A DNA stretch of 64,000 nt from assembly GCF_964340395.1 (NCBI RefSeq), contig NC_135560.1:10566098-10630097 (forward strand), written 5' to 3'. A program made the translations under genes and the position numbers. This document shows positions 15,661-28,303 of the stretch, piece by piece; within the stretch, counting starts at the first letter, position 1; every line of letters begins with the position of its first letter. The stretch is from Glandiceps talaboti. Lineage: Eukaryota; Hemichordata; Enteropneusta; Spengelidae. The notes beneath the pieces are model-generated. The model saw nothing but the letters and a program-made list of their open reading frames with translations. It made no database searches and was not told the origin of the DNA.

Positions 15661-16617
15661 AAGACTGTTTCAGGCGACATGCTTTTCACTGCAGCTTAGT
15701 TTCTTGATACCGATGAAGAACGGTTATCATTTAATGTGGATAATTACACTCTTAGAGCTCACATTTGCTTTCGTTCACAAAAAAAGCGATTTTACTACAA
15801 CAAAATTTAATAACAAAATAATAGATTAAATTTTGATTTCGTTGTGATATAAGCTTACACAGAAATCAATCGGGTCAAGTGAAAATCGTAGAAATTGGAA
15901 CGAGTGCCATGATACATCCAAACTCGTTTTAAAAATAAACTAATCGCCGTTAAGACTTCCCTTTTCTTACTAATTAAAATATCCTTTCTCTCCTTCTACG
16001 ACAAACCTGGGACACTTAAACGATATGATAGTTTTTGAAAACGACGTAATATTTTAGACATTTTGTAGAAACTTCAAGCTACCAATCAACAGCTAAGCTG
16101 TTCTCTTCGTTTACCCATAAACCCCCTCCCCCCAAAACCGGGAGGGGCAGCAAAAAAGGAAAAAAAAATAAGATAAAATGAAATAGATAAATGTGTATAT
16201 TCTTTATAATCATTATGCATGACTATTTGATGTGATTTTGAATTGTTGACGCATATCTTAATCCCAGGTAATCTGTGCACAGATTGCGTTATTATATTTG
16301 GGTATGCCAACTCATCTTTTGTTTCACCAAACAAGATGTTCCCCATCATTAACATTCTTGCACGTGACCATCAATGAGATTCTCTAGGTTCCTCATTATT
16401 TACCGTTTGCGATTTCGCAATCGTGACCTCAATCAGACTAATATTGGTTAAACTTTGTAGAAATTATCCTAAAAGTAATAAAAATGTCGTACAGGAAATA
16501 ATGTTGATTAATCGACCCATCTAGTGGCTAAAATGTTCTTTTTTATCGCTTAAATTAGATTTTTTCCACAGTATGTCTAATTTGCATAATTTAGTTTAAC
16601 TTTTGATAGGTAGTTAA

Positions 16618-16660
16618 CTCAAATGACGTAATATCACATGACTTGTCAAACCAATCAAAT
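16618..16660 (+). promoter_or_regulatory. Candidate proximal promoter motifs of first VWD gene
   Basis: A CRE-like ATGACGTAAT at about 16622 and a CCAATCA box at about 16652 lie 140-170 bp upstream of the first ATG. No clear TATA box. Motif-level inference only. Confidence 0.3.
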
Positions 16661-16792
16661 TCAGGCAAAATTAGTGCATAATTGTCAGTGAAAAAGTTGT
16701 CAAATGAGAGTGTAGTCACTTTGTCAAGGTGTTGGGCTTTGGAGGAGAGGAAGAAATCATTTCATTCTTTGGACCGGAGAGTTTTAGCAAAG

Positions 16793-19652
16793 ATGCGTTG
16801 CCTAGTCGTGGTTTTTGCGGTACTTTTTACATCAAGTTTTTCGGTAAGTAATTTTAAATTCTCAAATATTTGATTTTTAAAAACGTTTCTTTCATGACCG
16901 AAGTTGATGAATTCGCCAGCGTAAGCACACTATAATACCAACCTGAGTTTAATGGACAAGCCAAGTTATTAGCCAACATGGGGAGTTGTTGCATTTTTGT
17001 TCATGATAAACACAAATAGAAATGTATACAACGTGTGAATTAACCAACAAGAGTTCAAGGAATGGTAATTGTAATATGAAGTATTCCAGATCTAGAGAAT
17101 CAACCTTTCTCAACATTAATGATCATTCCTATTTCATTACCAGGAAGCTAAAAGGCGTCCCGATCTTCCACCTGAAGGTAAGACCAAAAGTTAATTGTAC
17201 TGAGATTTTGACGTTTGTCACGATAAAGTATAGGCCTGTACATGCAATTGTTATGGCGGGGGGGGGGGGGGGTTATTTTTTTTAAAAAGTGACACTTCTC
17301 AATTTCACACTGAGAACCTGGCAACCCTGGAAGCTGTGACTTTTCGATCCTCAAACACAAAACTACTGTCACGGTGATATACTAGTCCATGGTAAGTCCC
17401 AATATTATCCTCAGAGCGACTCGAGGCCACTTCAAAAATTACCGTATCAGTTTCATTTTGTATTCAGTATCACACGATTTGATAATTTTGATCTGACACG
17501 GCCATGAAACTGTTTTGACAACGAGACACGGTTTTCGGTAACGATCGACAAGGATTATTTAGCTTATTGGCTGTACACAGAGATCAAACACTTTGCAACA
17601 AGCTTTTCAAAAAGTAAAACGAAAAAAAGTTGTTTTTTTAATATATAGAACAACGATGATAAAAATGCCATAAAAGATATACGTACAATCTCAGACCACT
17701 ATATTTTAGTGGTCTGAGGTACAATGTGACTTTTAGTAACTAAGATGCCAGTCAGCTCTATCATGGAATCATGTCACCAGGTCCGAAATATGCCAATTTT
17801 ATGGCGCCATATGCATTTATAAGCATCTCGTTAATATTATTATCATTCATTTTCGAATTCAAAGGTGGTGTCAATTTTATCGGTTATTGGTATTTCCACC
17901 AAGAGATAGAGAGCTTTACTAATGAGATAATTGCTAACATCAGCAGGGGTCCCACTCTCATCTTCAACAAAATAATTCTCGGCGAAAACATATTCATGTA
18001 ATCAAATTTAAAACGCTTCATCACGTATCATATTTAACGATATTTCATTTTATTTTATGAAAGGATGGGTGACGTGTGTTGCCAAGGGCGATCCTCACTA
18101 CATAACTTTCGATGGATTGGAATACGAATTTTCCGGTCACTGTTCGTATGTCTTGGTACAGGACTGTACTGCTCACCGAGTGACTTCAAAATTTGAAGTG
18201 TCCGCCACTAACATGGTGATAGGAAGAACTTCTCGCGTTATCGAAGTTAAACTGAAAGTTAACCCTTACGAAATTGAACTTCTTGAAAATAAACAGATCA
18301 AGGTAGGTTTACCAAAACATGTATCTAAAAATTGGAGAATAACTGTGTTGAACCCACTGTCAAGTTGTTGCGTAACGATAAGGTTTCGATTTTTAACATT
18401 GATGACAGATGTGTATGGGATCAAAAAAGTGACGTCAGTGATGAACCATCTGCGCCAGCGGGGTATTAAAGCGGAAGTGACGTGTAGTCTGAAAACAAGG
18501 GTCTCTCGGTCACTACTGAGCCTCGTGATCACGAATGATTGTGCAGGGATATTTTGTCTAACAAATTTACCGTGTTTCCACAACTTGAAAATAAAACAAT
18601 GTGAAACAACATAGATCAAGTCTATGTTTGTGTTAAAAAGTTTCTCTGTTTCTGTGAGTAAGCCTACAAAAAGAAACATTAAATTTTTTTTTAAAAAAAA
18701 CCAATCATATACACAGTTTAGGATTTGAGCCGATCGACTGAGTTCTTCAAAAGGTTTCTCGATAGCCATCATTTTTCAGGTCACAGCTTGATATTGACCA
18801 ATATCAACGACGGCCCATTCCTTGTTTATTCCAGAAAGGAGAGTGACAAGGCTACCTTTGTAAAACAGGATAGTCATGATATTGTTTTTCACTAAAGCGT
18901 CCGTTGTCTTTTACACAATGGACAAATGACCTCAAGCATAACCCCCCCCCCCAGGGTCGATGGACATTAAACCATAGACCCTGACGTGAACCGTGATAGT
19001 TTCTTCTTAAGGGGCGAGATCGATAGTTCAATGTAGGATAAAAAAAACCTAAATTCTTGTATTTCAGGCCTCAGACTCCTACCCACCGACATTCTAACTA
19101 ACTTGGCCAAAACTGACAATTGCTTCAAACCATTTCAAATCAATATATATAGTTGTATTGTGGTAGTGCTGTGAATATAAAGCCAGTATGTAGTGAGTAA
19201 AGAATAGTTCTTTTGCTGACACTTAACTTACTTTATTTTAGTGCCATGCATTTACTAGAGCAAAAATTCTTCCTTTTTCTCAATTTGACATTTTTATAGA
19301 ATTATTTAGATTTTGTAGGATGAGAACTAAAATGACTCAATCCCTCCACCCCCAAAAATGAAAGAAGTTAGTTTTTTTTATCCTACATTGAACTATTGAT
19401 CTCGCCCCTAACAAGCCAAATAAAAATAAAAAGTGTTTGCGATAACCCAACCGACCCCAGTTTAAGCAACGATCCTATAACCCTACGGACCCTAGTATAA
19501 GCCCCGACCCTAAACATATTTTTACATGCAAAGAGGTAAAATGGTAACAATTTACTCCTATTTCCGTGTACACCTTCATGCCTTTTCATCTGTAGTCACT
19601 GTTTAGCACAACTGAACTGATATGGTTCAGTAGTGCTATAGGCAAGGCAAAG

Positions 19653-19732
<80 letters not shown>

Positions 19733-19767
19733 GGTCGGTCGGTCGGTCGGTGTGTGTGTGTGTGTGT

Positions 19768-19838
<71 letters not shown>

Positions 19839-21403
19839 CAACTCATGAAGTCAAAAGCCGCCTAACCGATTGCCATGATATTTGATGTCTAGTTGGGAAA
19901 TTGTTCAAATCAAAATGATCTTACCACTGGTGTTTGTTTTTGGTAAAAAATATGATTTTAGGTAAAAAAAAAACCCTTAAACTCCAAAACTACCTGGCAG
20001 ATCTGTCTGAATTTGATGGAGTGTTTAGATTAAGAATCATTCATGGCATGATGATCATCAGTGATATGCAAATTATGTATAAAAATGTGTCTTTTTGGTC
20101 AAAAATCTTTAATTCCAAAACACTGAGCAGATTGGGTTGAAATTTGGTGAGAACGTTCTTAGTGAATAGTGGTGTTTACATTAAGAGTTGTTTATAACAC
20201 GATGATCCCTCCAGTGATATACAAATTAGATCCAAAAATGTGTCTTTTTGGTCAAAAATCTGAAATCTGTAATAGAGGATACATCTGGAGATGTGTAGAT
20301 GAAGCTTTATTCACAACGTGATGATTCCCATCCGCAATATGCAAATTAGGCCAAACAATCTCAATCAAACCACTGTAACTATAATGGTCTGAGCTCAAAC
20401 TGACTCCTCGTTCAATATTTGTAACCGCGCCCTTAGACCCTCCTCAGATAACCAAAGCGAAACCCCAGTAGAGACAGCATTTCCCAAAATACACCCCCCC
20501 GTATACTTTTTATATATCACTTTATACGTAAAGTATACGGGGTCTTAATATAATGATATTATTAACCCGCATGTGAATGTAACTATATAAGCGCATAGGT
20601 TAATTTTGGGACAATTTTTGTTTTCTTTAGACATGTTTATCTGGACTCTATCTTCAGCATGTTCTCTCCTCAGAGTATCTCAGTACACACACAGCATAAA
20701 TCCATGGGAAACTCATTACATGTGCAGTTAATACAACTCTTTCTATCAAAATTGGTCTTTACAAAGTTATTATACAGCGTCACTTGGTTTTCTTCGTGTT
20801 TTTGTTTTGTTTAGGTCGATGGAATTCTGTTGGACGACCCATTCTTCCCGTACCACGTTAACAAAGGCAATGACGTGATCATTTACGAAGACGGCGATTA
20901 CATCCGACTTGAGACCTCCAATGGCATCCATGTATTGTGGGACGGAGCATTCCACGTTGAAGTTGACGTACACAAAGAGCCAATTGAACACGGAGAGTTG
21001 ACTGTGTGCGGTATGTGTGGTAACGTGAATTCAAACCCAAATATGCTGGACGATCTGAGATATTACGATGGTACCCCAATAACAGGGACTAGCCAATCTC
21101 ACATCGACGAACTGGCTATGACCTGGGCTGTGGAAAACAGGTAAAGTGACTTTTAAAAAAAAATGTTTCTGGAATCTGACCGAACATTTTTTTAATGACG
21201 CCCTCAATCGTCAGAAAAAAAATAGCGACCATACCTCAGTTTACAACAAAGACAAGCAGCAGTGACATTTATAAAAAGAAGAAATTTCACAAGTAATGCA
21301 TTTAAATTCATGGTTAAATATTTCTGTTTTTGTTGAGTTTATTTGTTGCTTAAAGTAATGACGCAATCCTGTTGTCTTTTTTCACAGCTGTGTTACTATC
21401 TAA
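16793..21403 (+). CDS. Secreted single-VWD-domain protein 1
   Basis: Five exons: 16793-16843, 17144-17177, 18064-18302, 20815-21140, 21388-21403 (TAA), with consistent phases (0,1,0,2). The product is 221 residues. Residues 1-17 are a signal peptide (MRCLVVVFAVLFTSSFS), followed by a short charged linker (EAKRRPDLPPEG). The rest is one von Willebrand factor type D domain: WVTCVAKGDPHYITFDGLEY (residues 30-49), GHCSYVLVQDC, then DGDYIRLETSNGIHVLWDG, ending TVCGMCGNVNSNPNMLDDLR around residues 171-190. The terminal 16-nt exon adds the last Cys (SCVTI-stop). GDPHY.TFDG and CGxxN are the family's calcium and fold signatures. No C8 or TIL module follows, so this is not a mucin or VWF type array. 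Six cysteines are in the VWD part. Upstream in-frame codons have no ATG, so the chosen start is the first. Function is unknown. Confidence 0.92.
17690..17718. repeat. Perfect 12-bp-arm hairpin CTCAGACCACTA
   Basis: CTCAGACCACTA, a 5-nt spacer, then TAGTGGTCTGAG. Related palindromes occur at 37840-37866, 20380-20402 and 25300-25323, with a half site near 39764. Confidence 0.85.
19010..19414. mobile_element. Foldback or MITE-like element, 38-bp inverted termini
   Basis: GGGGCGAGATCGATAGTTCA followed by ATGTAGGATAAAAAAA at 19012-19048 recurs inverted at 19372-19410 with about two mismatches. The 320-bp interior is non-coding. It lies in the large intron of the first VWD gene. Confidence 0.75.
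19653..19835. repeat. Compound microsatellite (TGTC)n-(GGTC)n-(GT)n
   Basis: About 80 bp TGTC, five GGTC units, then about 85 bp GT, in the VWD1 intron. Confidence 0.98.
19845..20360. repeat. Imperfect tandem repeat, about 170-190 bp units
   Basis: Blocks such as GTGTCTTTTTGGTCAAAAATC, GATATGCAAATTA and CACGATGATCC or GCATGATGATC recur two to three times in the same order. The units are diverged. Confidence 0.55.
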
Positions 21404-21638
21404 AACGAAAGAGACGTATCCCGAGTGATAAAGAAAAACAATACGGTGTATAAATGAGGTAGCCGACCCAGAAACGTTTACGGAGATGACATATGAATGT
21501 AGGAGGTAGACATTCTACCTGTATTCTACATAAGTTACTTATTATATTTTGGTGTATAATGTTCTTATTTATTTAAGAATATTTTTCTTAGATCGATAGT
21601 TCGTCCAATGTTTGCTCCGATGTAATTTCTGCATGTGC

Positions 21639-21644
21639 AATAAA
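21639..21644 (+). terminator. VWD1 polyadenylation signal (candidate)
   Basis: AATAAA 236 nt after the stop. A second AATAAA is at 21714-21719. Confidence 0.6.
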
Positions 21645-21853
21645 TTTGAGGGTGTTAGCGCCTTTCTGTATATGGCAAACACCTATGTAATGTGTGGATA
21701 TTGTTTCTAAGGAAATAAACGTGTTTATAGACTTTCGGCCATTAATTTATTTTTCACTTTTAGCCATTGTCAGTTCTTTTTACCAGACATAGTGAAGATT
21801 CGACTGAGTAAGTAAAGTCACCGGTCTAGACTCTCGAAATCTCGAAATAGACT

Positions 21854-22219
<366 letters not shown>

Positions 22220-22710
22220 GGTGGGAAGATTAAGGCACACAATGTTTACTAAGCGGAGTACCCGCTAATGCGCTGACTGGGATTGAAAATTTGCCTTCTG
22301 ATCGGGAAATGCACTAAAAGAGTAAATAAACAGCTATTCGTAAACCTATGTGTATGTGTACATTGACAGGTGGTTTATCGGGACTTATTGAAAATTCCTG
22401 AGCAGCAGGCGAGGTTGTCATCGACGCCGACTAGAATGGTGATTAAGGGAGTATTCAATAATTACAGGGGGAGGGGTAGTATCAAACCCAAGTTTGTGGC
22501 ATAAAATGTTCTACATCATATGGTTAATTGTTATCTCTGTTTACATCTTGAAAGGAGTATAAAACGTCATTGTCATTTAGATAACCTCGCTATAAAACTG
22601 GCGTCTCTTCCTATACAGATAACTTTCATTTTAAAAAAATACAGCGGAGTATTGTTTATAACATTTCGCGTATTCTTTAAAGTAACCATATGGTTGGGGA
22701 TTGCGGTATG

Positions 22711-23010
22711 TATTTTGGATGTTTAATTTATAAAACAATTTTATCATGGCTTCCTACTTGAAAAATCAATGTGAAACAACATGTTTGTAACTCAATAAAT
22801 GGCAAATAATTAAAAGACTGATAATTGTGTAAATATTTGTTATTGTACGTACAATTAATAACAAACCTTTGTATACACTTTTTTGCATAGTTTGTTTTGC
22901 AATGTGCTGAGTTGCAAACACAGACTGGTATATGTTGTCTCATTGATTTTAGATTTTCAAGTAGGACGCCATGATGATAAAATTGTTTTATGAATTAAAA
23001 ATCCAAAATA
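22711..23010. mobile_element. MITE-like element with about 58-bp inverted termini
   Basis: TATTTTGGATGTTTAATTTA, ACAATTTTATCATGG and CTTCCTACTTGAAAAATC at 22711-22768 are matched in reverse complement at 22944-23010. The interior is about 175 bp and non-coding. Confidence 0.85.
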
Positions 23011-26000
23011 AATGCCCAATCCCCATCCGTATGGCCACTTTAACGCAAAGAAAATAAATACTTTGGGAATTTACACTAAACTGTCTCCCATACAACAAAC
23101 GTACAACGGTACTCAAGTGAGCTTCGTCTGTACACATATGGGCACCAGGTGGAGTTTGGTGTCAGAAAATAACACGTATGGAATTCAAAAACTATTGATT
23201 GTTGGGTCGTGTCGTATCAGTAATTTGCATTTGTTACATGTAAACTGTTAATATAATTTGACAGCACGTAAACTGACTATACACTCTAGGCTTTCGGTAC
23301 ATTTAACTAAAAGTAGTAAAATAATCAATTTCGCATTCGAAATTCATTGTTTGCGTTCTGTTTAGTAATCTTCTGATGCCAAACCGTAACCTGCACCAGT
23401 GATCCGTAGTTGGAAATTGTCCGTTGTACAATTAACTGTGAGGGCGCTGTTCTTCCTGTCTGTGTGACCGGGGGGGGGGGGGGTTTACATTTGCTATGTT
23501 ACTACTAGTGCATGAAGCATTGCTGTACCCTACACTGGAAATGGTGGGGATTTCAGGTCAACACATCAATATTACTATATATCGTGATGATTCATTCAAT
23601 GAGTACCACCTGGCATTTATAGAAATGTGCAAATAAAGGTATACATAAACAGTCACTCTTTACATGAAAGATAACGATGTTGATATACCACAATACCATC
23701 GTAACAAAAGTACGAAGGGTGGATATATCAATGGAAGTAATATAATCAGCTTGTCCAAAGATTTTGATATTAAAATGACAAAACTAGCTATAGGGTGCAC
23801 ATAGTATGGAACTTACGTCCACACACGCCGACCATGTTTGTTTAGGTGATTAAGGCTACTGTTGAATGACAGTTCTACATTATTTAAATTAGAAAAAAGT
23901 ACAGCGTCGGTGCACCAGAATGATTGAATTATTGGTATGAGAACAGGGGACGCATTTTGAAAACTGACAACCTTAGAATAGAAACCAACGGATCGGAACG
24001 GATCAGAGCTGATTTGCTGGAAGCGTACAAACTTTTCCTTGAACATACAACCGTTGATCCAGTTGTGTTTTTCAAAGTATCTGCTTCGAAAACAAGGGGA
24101 CACAGTTCGAAAGAAATTATTTAAGGACAGATCCAGATTGGATATGTTTATTACGTAAATATTTTGTCAGTCAACGTGTCGCAGAACAGTTTACCAGAAA
24201 GGGTTATTGCTACTACATCAATTAATCATTTTAAGACATGTATTGGTAACCACCTCAGAACAGTAAGGGGTCTTTAAAAGCCTCAGTGGCTTCCTACCCC
24301 ACATGAAGTCACAGTAAATTCACGGTAAAATACTCTACACGGTTTCATGCAGAAGGTGTTCATGAAGTGGTCACAAATTTCAACATCTTAAATAAAAAAT
24401 AGCATTTTAAACAAAGTATTCAAAACAAATGTGAGAATGCTTAACGCTTTACATTTGTAAACTAACATGTATCGTCATTATCATTATGTTCTGGCTTGTG
24501 AGAATGCACTATCATTTCACCACCAAACCAATCCTTGTTACGTGCACATAGTCATCAAGTAAGATAGCGGAAACGAAGCCTTTACACAAACTAACACTAC
24601 TGTTGCGCCCACAGGGTGAAGCGAGCATGTTAGTGATGATTTGGTTTCATGTGCTTTATTTGTGGTTGAATAAAGCTGTCACACCAAATAAAGACACAAT
24701 CGCTAATATACAATGGGCGGGAGGGGGGGGGCACTCAAAAGCACCCTTTACCTATATAAACCTAAATCAGCATGCGATTGCGTGTTTATTTGGTGTGATA
24801 ATCGCTTAGGAGATAAGATGATGAGTAAACCGTGATTGAAACGTGAAACTCACACCACAGGGAACAGGAGGACCAGTGTGTGATAGTTTGCACAGTCGTC
24901 TTTATATTTGTCCACTTTATTCAATAAAGATGATACTATAAATGACGTGTTTTATTTTTCCACTGCTAGTATTTTATCTCTTATCTTTATCTGTTATCGG
25001 CTACTCACTAAGTGTACACACACATATAATTACACAATTCGCCATATTCGCCATGCGTCTTTTATGGATGTAAGTGGACTTTCCGATGAGTATACCAAAT
25101 CGAAAAAAATGTCGAGGAAACCCCTATGACGCTATCAACTGTGTTGAACACATCAGAAACAGGCTACCTTCGATGTCATGTATCGGTTTCAACATTATAC
25201 TAGAATAGTTTACATTGAGGTTTTATAGAACAATAAAAGACTTTTAATGCCACTGCAATTACTCCTCGTTGACCTTTCAGATGGGTATATGGCGTACTTC
25301 AAACCACTATTTAGTTGTCTGAGGGTGTACATAAGACCATAAGGTACGTCGTGCTGTTTAACCGTATCGAGCTTCTCTGAGATAGTGTACGACACGTTGT
25401 ATTTTACTGACCAGCTGTACATGGCATGATTTAGTAGGTTCATTTCAAATCCATTTCACACCAGCACGCCTAACCATAGACATACAAACTTAATCGGTGT
25501 TCCAATAATGAGATATGAATATGTTATTTCGACCCATAATGCAAGCAATTCACCATGCCCCATCGATTAGATGTAGATATTGTTACTTAGTATAAGGTAC
25601 ATAAACGTTGTGCATGACACACTCAAAATTTGTTTTTTAGACTATTAGTTCGTGTTGAACCCTATTTTGACGGAACTAAAATTTTATATGGGACAGCTAT
25701 GTTTTTTTACATTCGATGAAAAAACATTGAATACATATTTATTGTGTATATCAGTTTTTGGACAACATAGAGGGAAACTTTCCAACACTTCCTAATTCCA
25801 TATTTGGATTATAATTCAAAAGAAGGCATCGTCTCTTTGTAGGAAACCTTTTCTTCTTGCAGCTGTGGCAGATATGTGTCGCTATTTAAACCTGCATGCC
25901 GCTGTGCTCTCATGTTTCATATATATATATTTCAATAGCATCAATTGCAGGATTTAATTCAAATATTATCTCGCTTTATTCAGTGTATGGAAATGAGACA

Positions 26001-26329
26001 GAACTAAAGTAAACCATCGTTAATCTCTTTGGGAAAACAGTCTCTGGAAATTATATTAAAAAGACGCATCTGGTAGAATAATATACTGAAAGTCTGTAGT
26101 GTTCACTGTCCTGTTATTTTCGATTTTATAAATTTAACAGTTCTTTAGATGCAAGAACGACATCGCCACAAAAGTTTAATTTAGAACTTGTGATCCATGA
26201 AAGGTAGCTCATCCGGGATATTCGCCGTTACTATATGTTAGCATAATAAGGACAGTTCTGGTCATTGACGACGTTCAACTACATAACAGTAGAAAATTGT
26301 ACAGCCTCAACTTTCAGAGTTCAGATCCA

Positions 26330-26735
26330 CTGGCATAAAGTGTCTGTCATTCCATTTGGTATAAAGTGTCTGTCATTCAAAATTGTCATTATGTATCTGT
26401 CATTTCACTTGACATTAAGTGTGTGTTAATTGACATACAGTACTTGTCATTCCACTTGGCATTAAGTGACTGTCATTCCACTTGGCATTAAGTGACTGTC
26501 ATTCCACTTGGCATTAAGTGACTGTCATTCCACTTGGCATTAAGTGACTGTCATTCCACTTGGCATTAAGTGACTGTCATTCCACTTGGCATTAAGTGAC
26601 TGTCATTCCACTTGGCATTAAGTGACTGTCATTCCACTTGGCATTAAGTGACTGTCATTCCACTTGGCATTAAGTGACTGTCATTCCACTTGGCATTAAG
26701 TGACTGTCATTCCACTTGGCATTAAGTGACTGTCA
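26330..26735. repeat. 26-bp minisatellite with TTAAGTG in each unit
   Basis: The unit is CATTCCACTTGGCATTAAGTGACTGT. About eleven near-perfect copies run from 26447 to 26735, preceded by four to five diverged ones. Each unit has an internal inverted pair CACTT / AAGTG. Confidence 0.95.
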
Positions 26736-28073
26736 TAGCATTTCACTTGTTAAAATGTTAAAAACAGAGAAAGTGGCTCCGCACAACGAATATTAAACTT
26801 CTGTGTTGGCGATCGACATGTGTTTTTGTTTTGTTTATTTGTGTCTGTTCTGTTTGGCTGATGACGTAATAAAATAGCCATGGCGATACGAAGCTGGATC
26901 CTTCATGTCTTTCAAAATTGACAACGGCGTTCCTTTGGTCGCTAACATTCCAAAACCCTATACTATACTTAAAATTAGTAGAGTGGTGGAATAATTCAGT
27001 GAAAATTTCAGAAATAATCAAAAATATTTGTTAAAGTACTGTGATATTGCTAAAGTGGTAGGTGGTGCCAAATATTCTATCTATCCTAAAAGATAAAAGA
27101 TAGAAAACAAAAAGACTACTTTCGAACTTTCTAGCATTACTAGCCTGTCAACAACAAGCTAATACTCCGACAGGATGCTCCGTTACCAAAGTACACATGA
27201 GCATAAGTTATTACCACGTCTGCGATATGGCACACTGCATGCATGCCGCTCGAGTAGACAACCCAGACTGTTCAATCCACAGAATAAATACAATTAAAGC
27301 ATTAGAACACATACGACCGATCTCTTATCAAAACAACTTATACATTAAGTGATACACACAACAAATTGTATAATTTTTTTCAAATTTTTCAATCGGGATA
27401 GTGATTTCGATACTTCGTGCAAATACACACAGTTGTGGCAATATTCTGAAAGAGTGGCGTACAGTATAAAAAGATTAAAACTGTCAATCTATTATTTTGG
27501 TTCACACTAGAGCATAATAATGAGTGTACATAAAAATTGGCACGACATTCTAAAAAGTACACTCAGGTAAAGTTGACAGAATAAAACAGATAAAGAATAC
27601 ATCAATCGTAAAACGTCATATTCTTTTAAAAGGTATACACTTTGCTATTATATGATTTCTATGTATTTTCATCTAAAATATAAAGAATCCAGGGGATACA
27701 ACTTTACGTTATTATACTACAACATTAACAGCACGTTCAACTATTCACACCATATGTTACCATCACCAACCTCAGTATCCTGAAATACATGTACTAACTA
27801 CATAAATCTTTGCACAAAAGTTTGTCTTGTTATTTTGTTTGGTTAGGTTTACTCATTTTCACTATTCATGTCCTGGCACCCGTTGATAAACTAACTCCCT
27901 AGATTAACTCACACAAAAAAAGATAATCTGATACTTATGAAGGACGTCCTCGTACAGGATATATGAACTGATGACGTCAGCAAATCAAAGAAAGTAATAC
28001 ATGTATTATAAACACAGCACAGTTGAAGCGATTATTTTGTAGGGATGCGTCACACTGGACAGCATCTGTCTGT

Positions 28074-28190
28074 GTTGGACAATTCATGAGAGACTTGGGG
28101 GTGTTGAACGAATCGTGAGAGACTTAGGGGTATTGAACGAATCGAGTGATTTGGAGTGTTGGACGAATCAAGAGAGACCCGGGGGTATTT
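28074..28190. repeat. Imperfect 29-30-bp direct repeats upstream of VWD2
   Basis: Four units of the form TTGAACGAATCGTGAGAGAC plus TTAGGGGTA, diverged, ending about 10 bp before the TATA-like stretch. Confidence 0.75.
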
Positions 28191-28201
28191 TATGGAATAA
28201 T

Positions 28202-28211
28202 TATATATATA
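28202..28211 (+). promoter_or_regulatory. TATA box candidate for VWD2
   Basis: TATATATATA about 100 bp upstream of the initiator ATG at 28304, which would place transcription start near 28235. Confidence 0.45.
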
Positions 28212-28303
28212 TGATAAATGTCCAGTCATCTGCGTTCTTATGACATATACTTAAACGTACCAGTATTGAGCAACATATTTCAGTTTTCCACTGGTAATAG
28301 AAG

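Noticed and set aside
15138-15689. 183-codon minus ORF
   Set aside because: It is the 43-bp minisatellite, equally open in the other two frames.
16682-16792. Longer N terminus for VWD1
   Set aside because: In-frame but without an ATG; the signal peptide begins at the first ATG, 16793.
18303-18614. Extension of the VWD1 exon 3 reading frame past 18302
   Set aside because: A good donor (AAG|GTAGGT) ends the exon and the following residues do not continue the VWD pattern, whereas exon 4 at 20815 does.
26330-26735. CRISPR-like array
   Set aside because: The 26-bp units are contiguous with no unique spacers, and the genome is eukaryotic.
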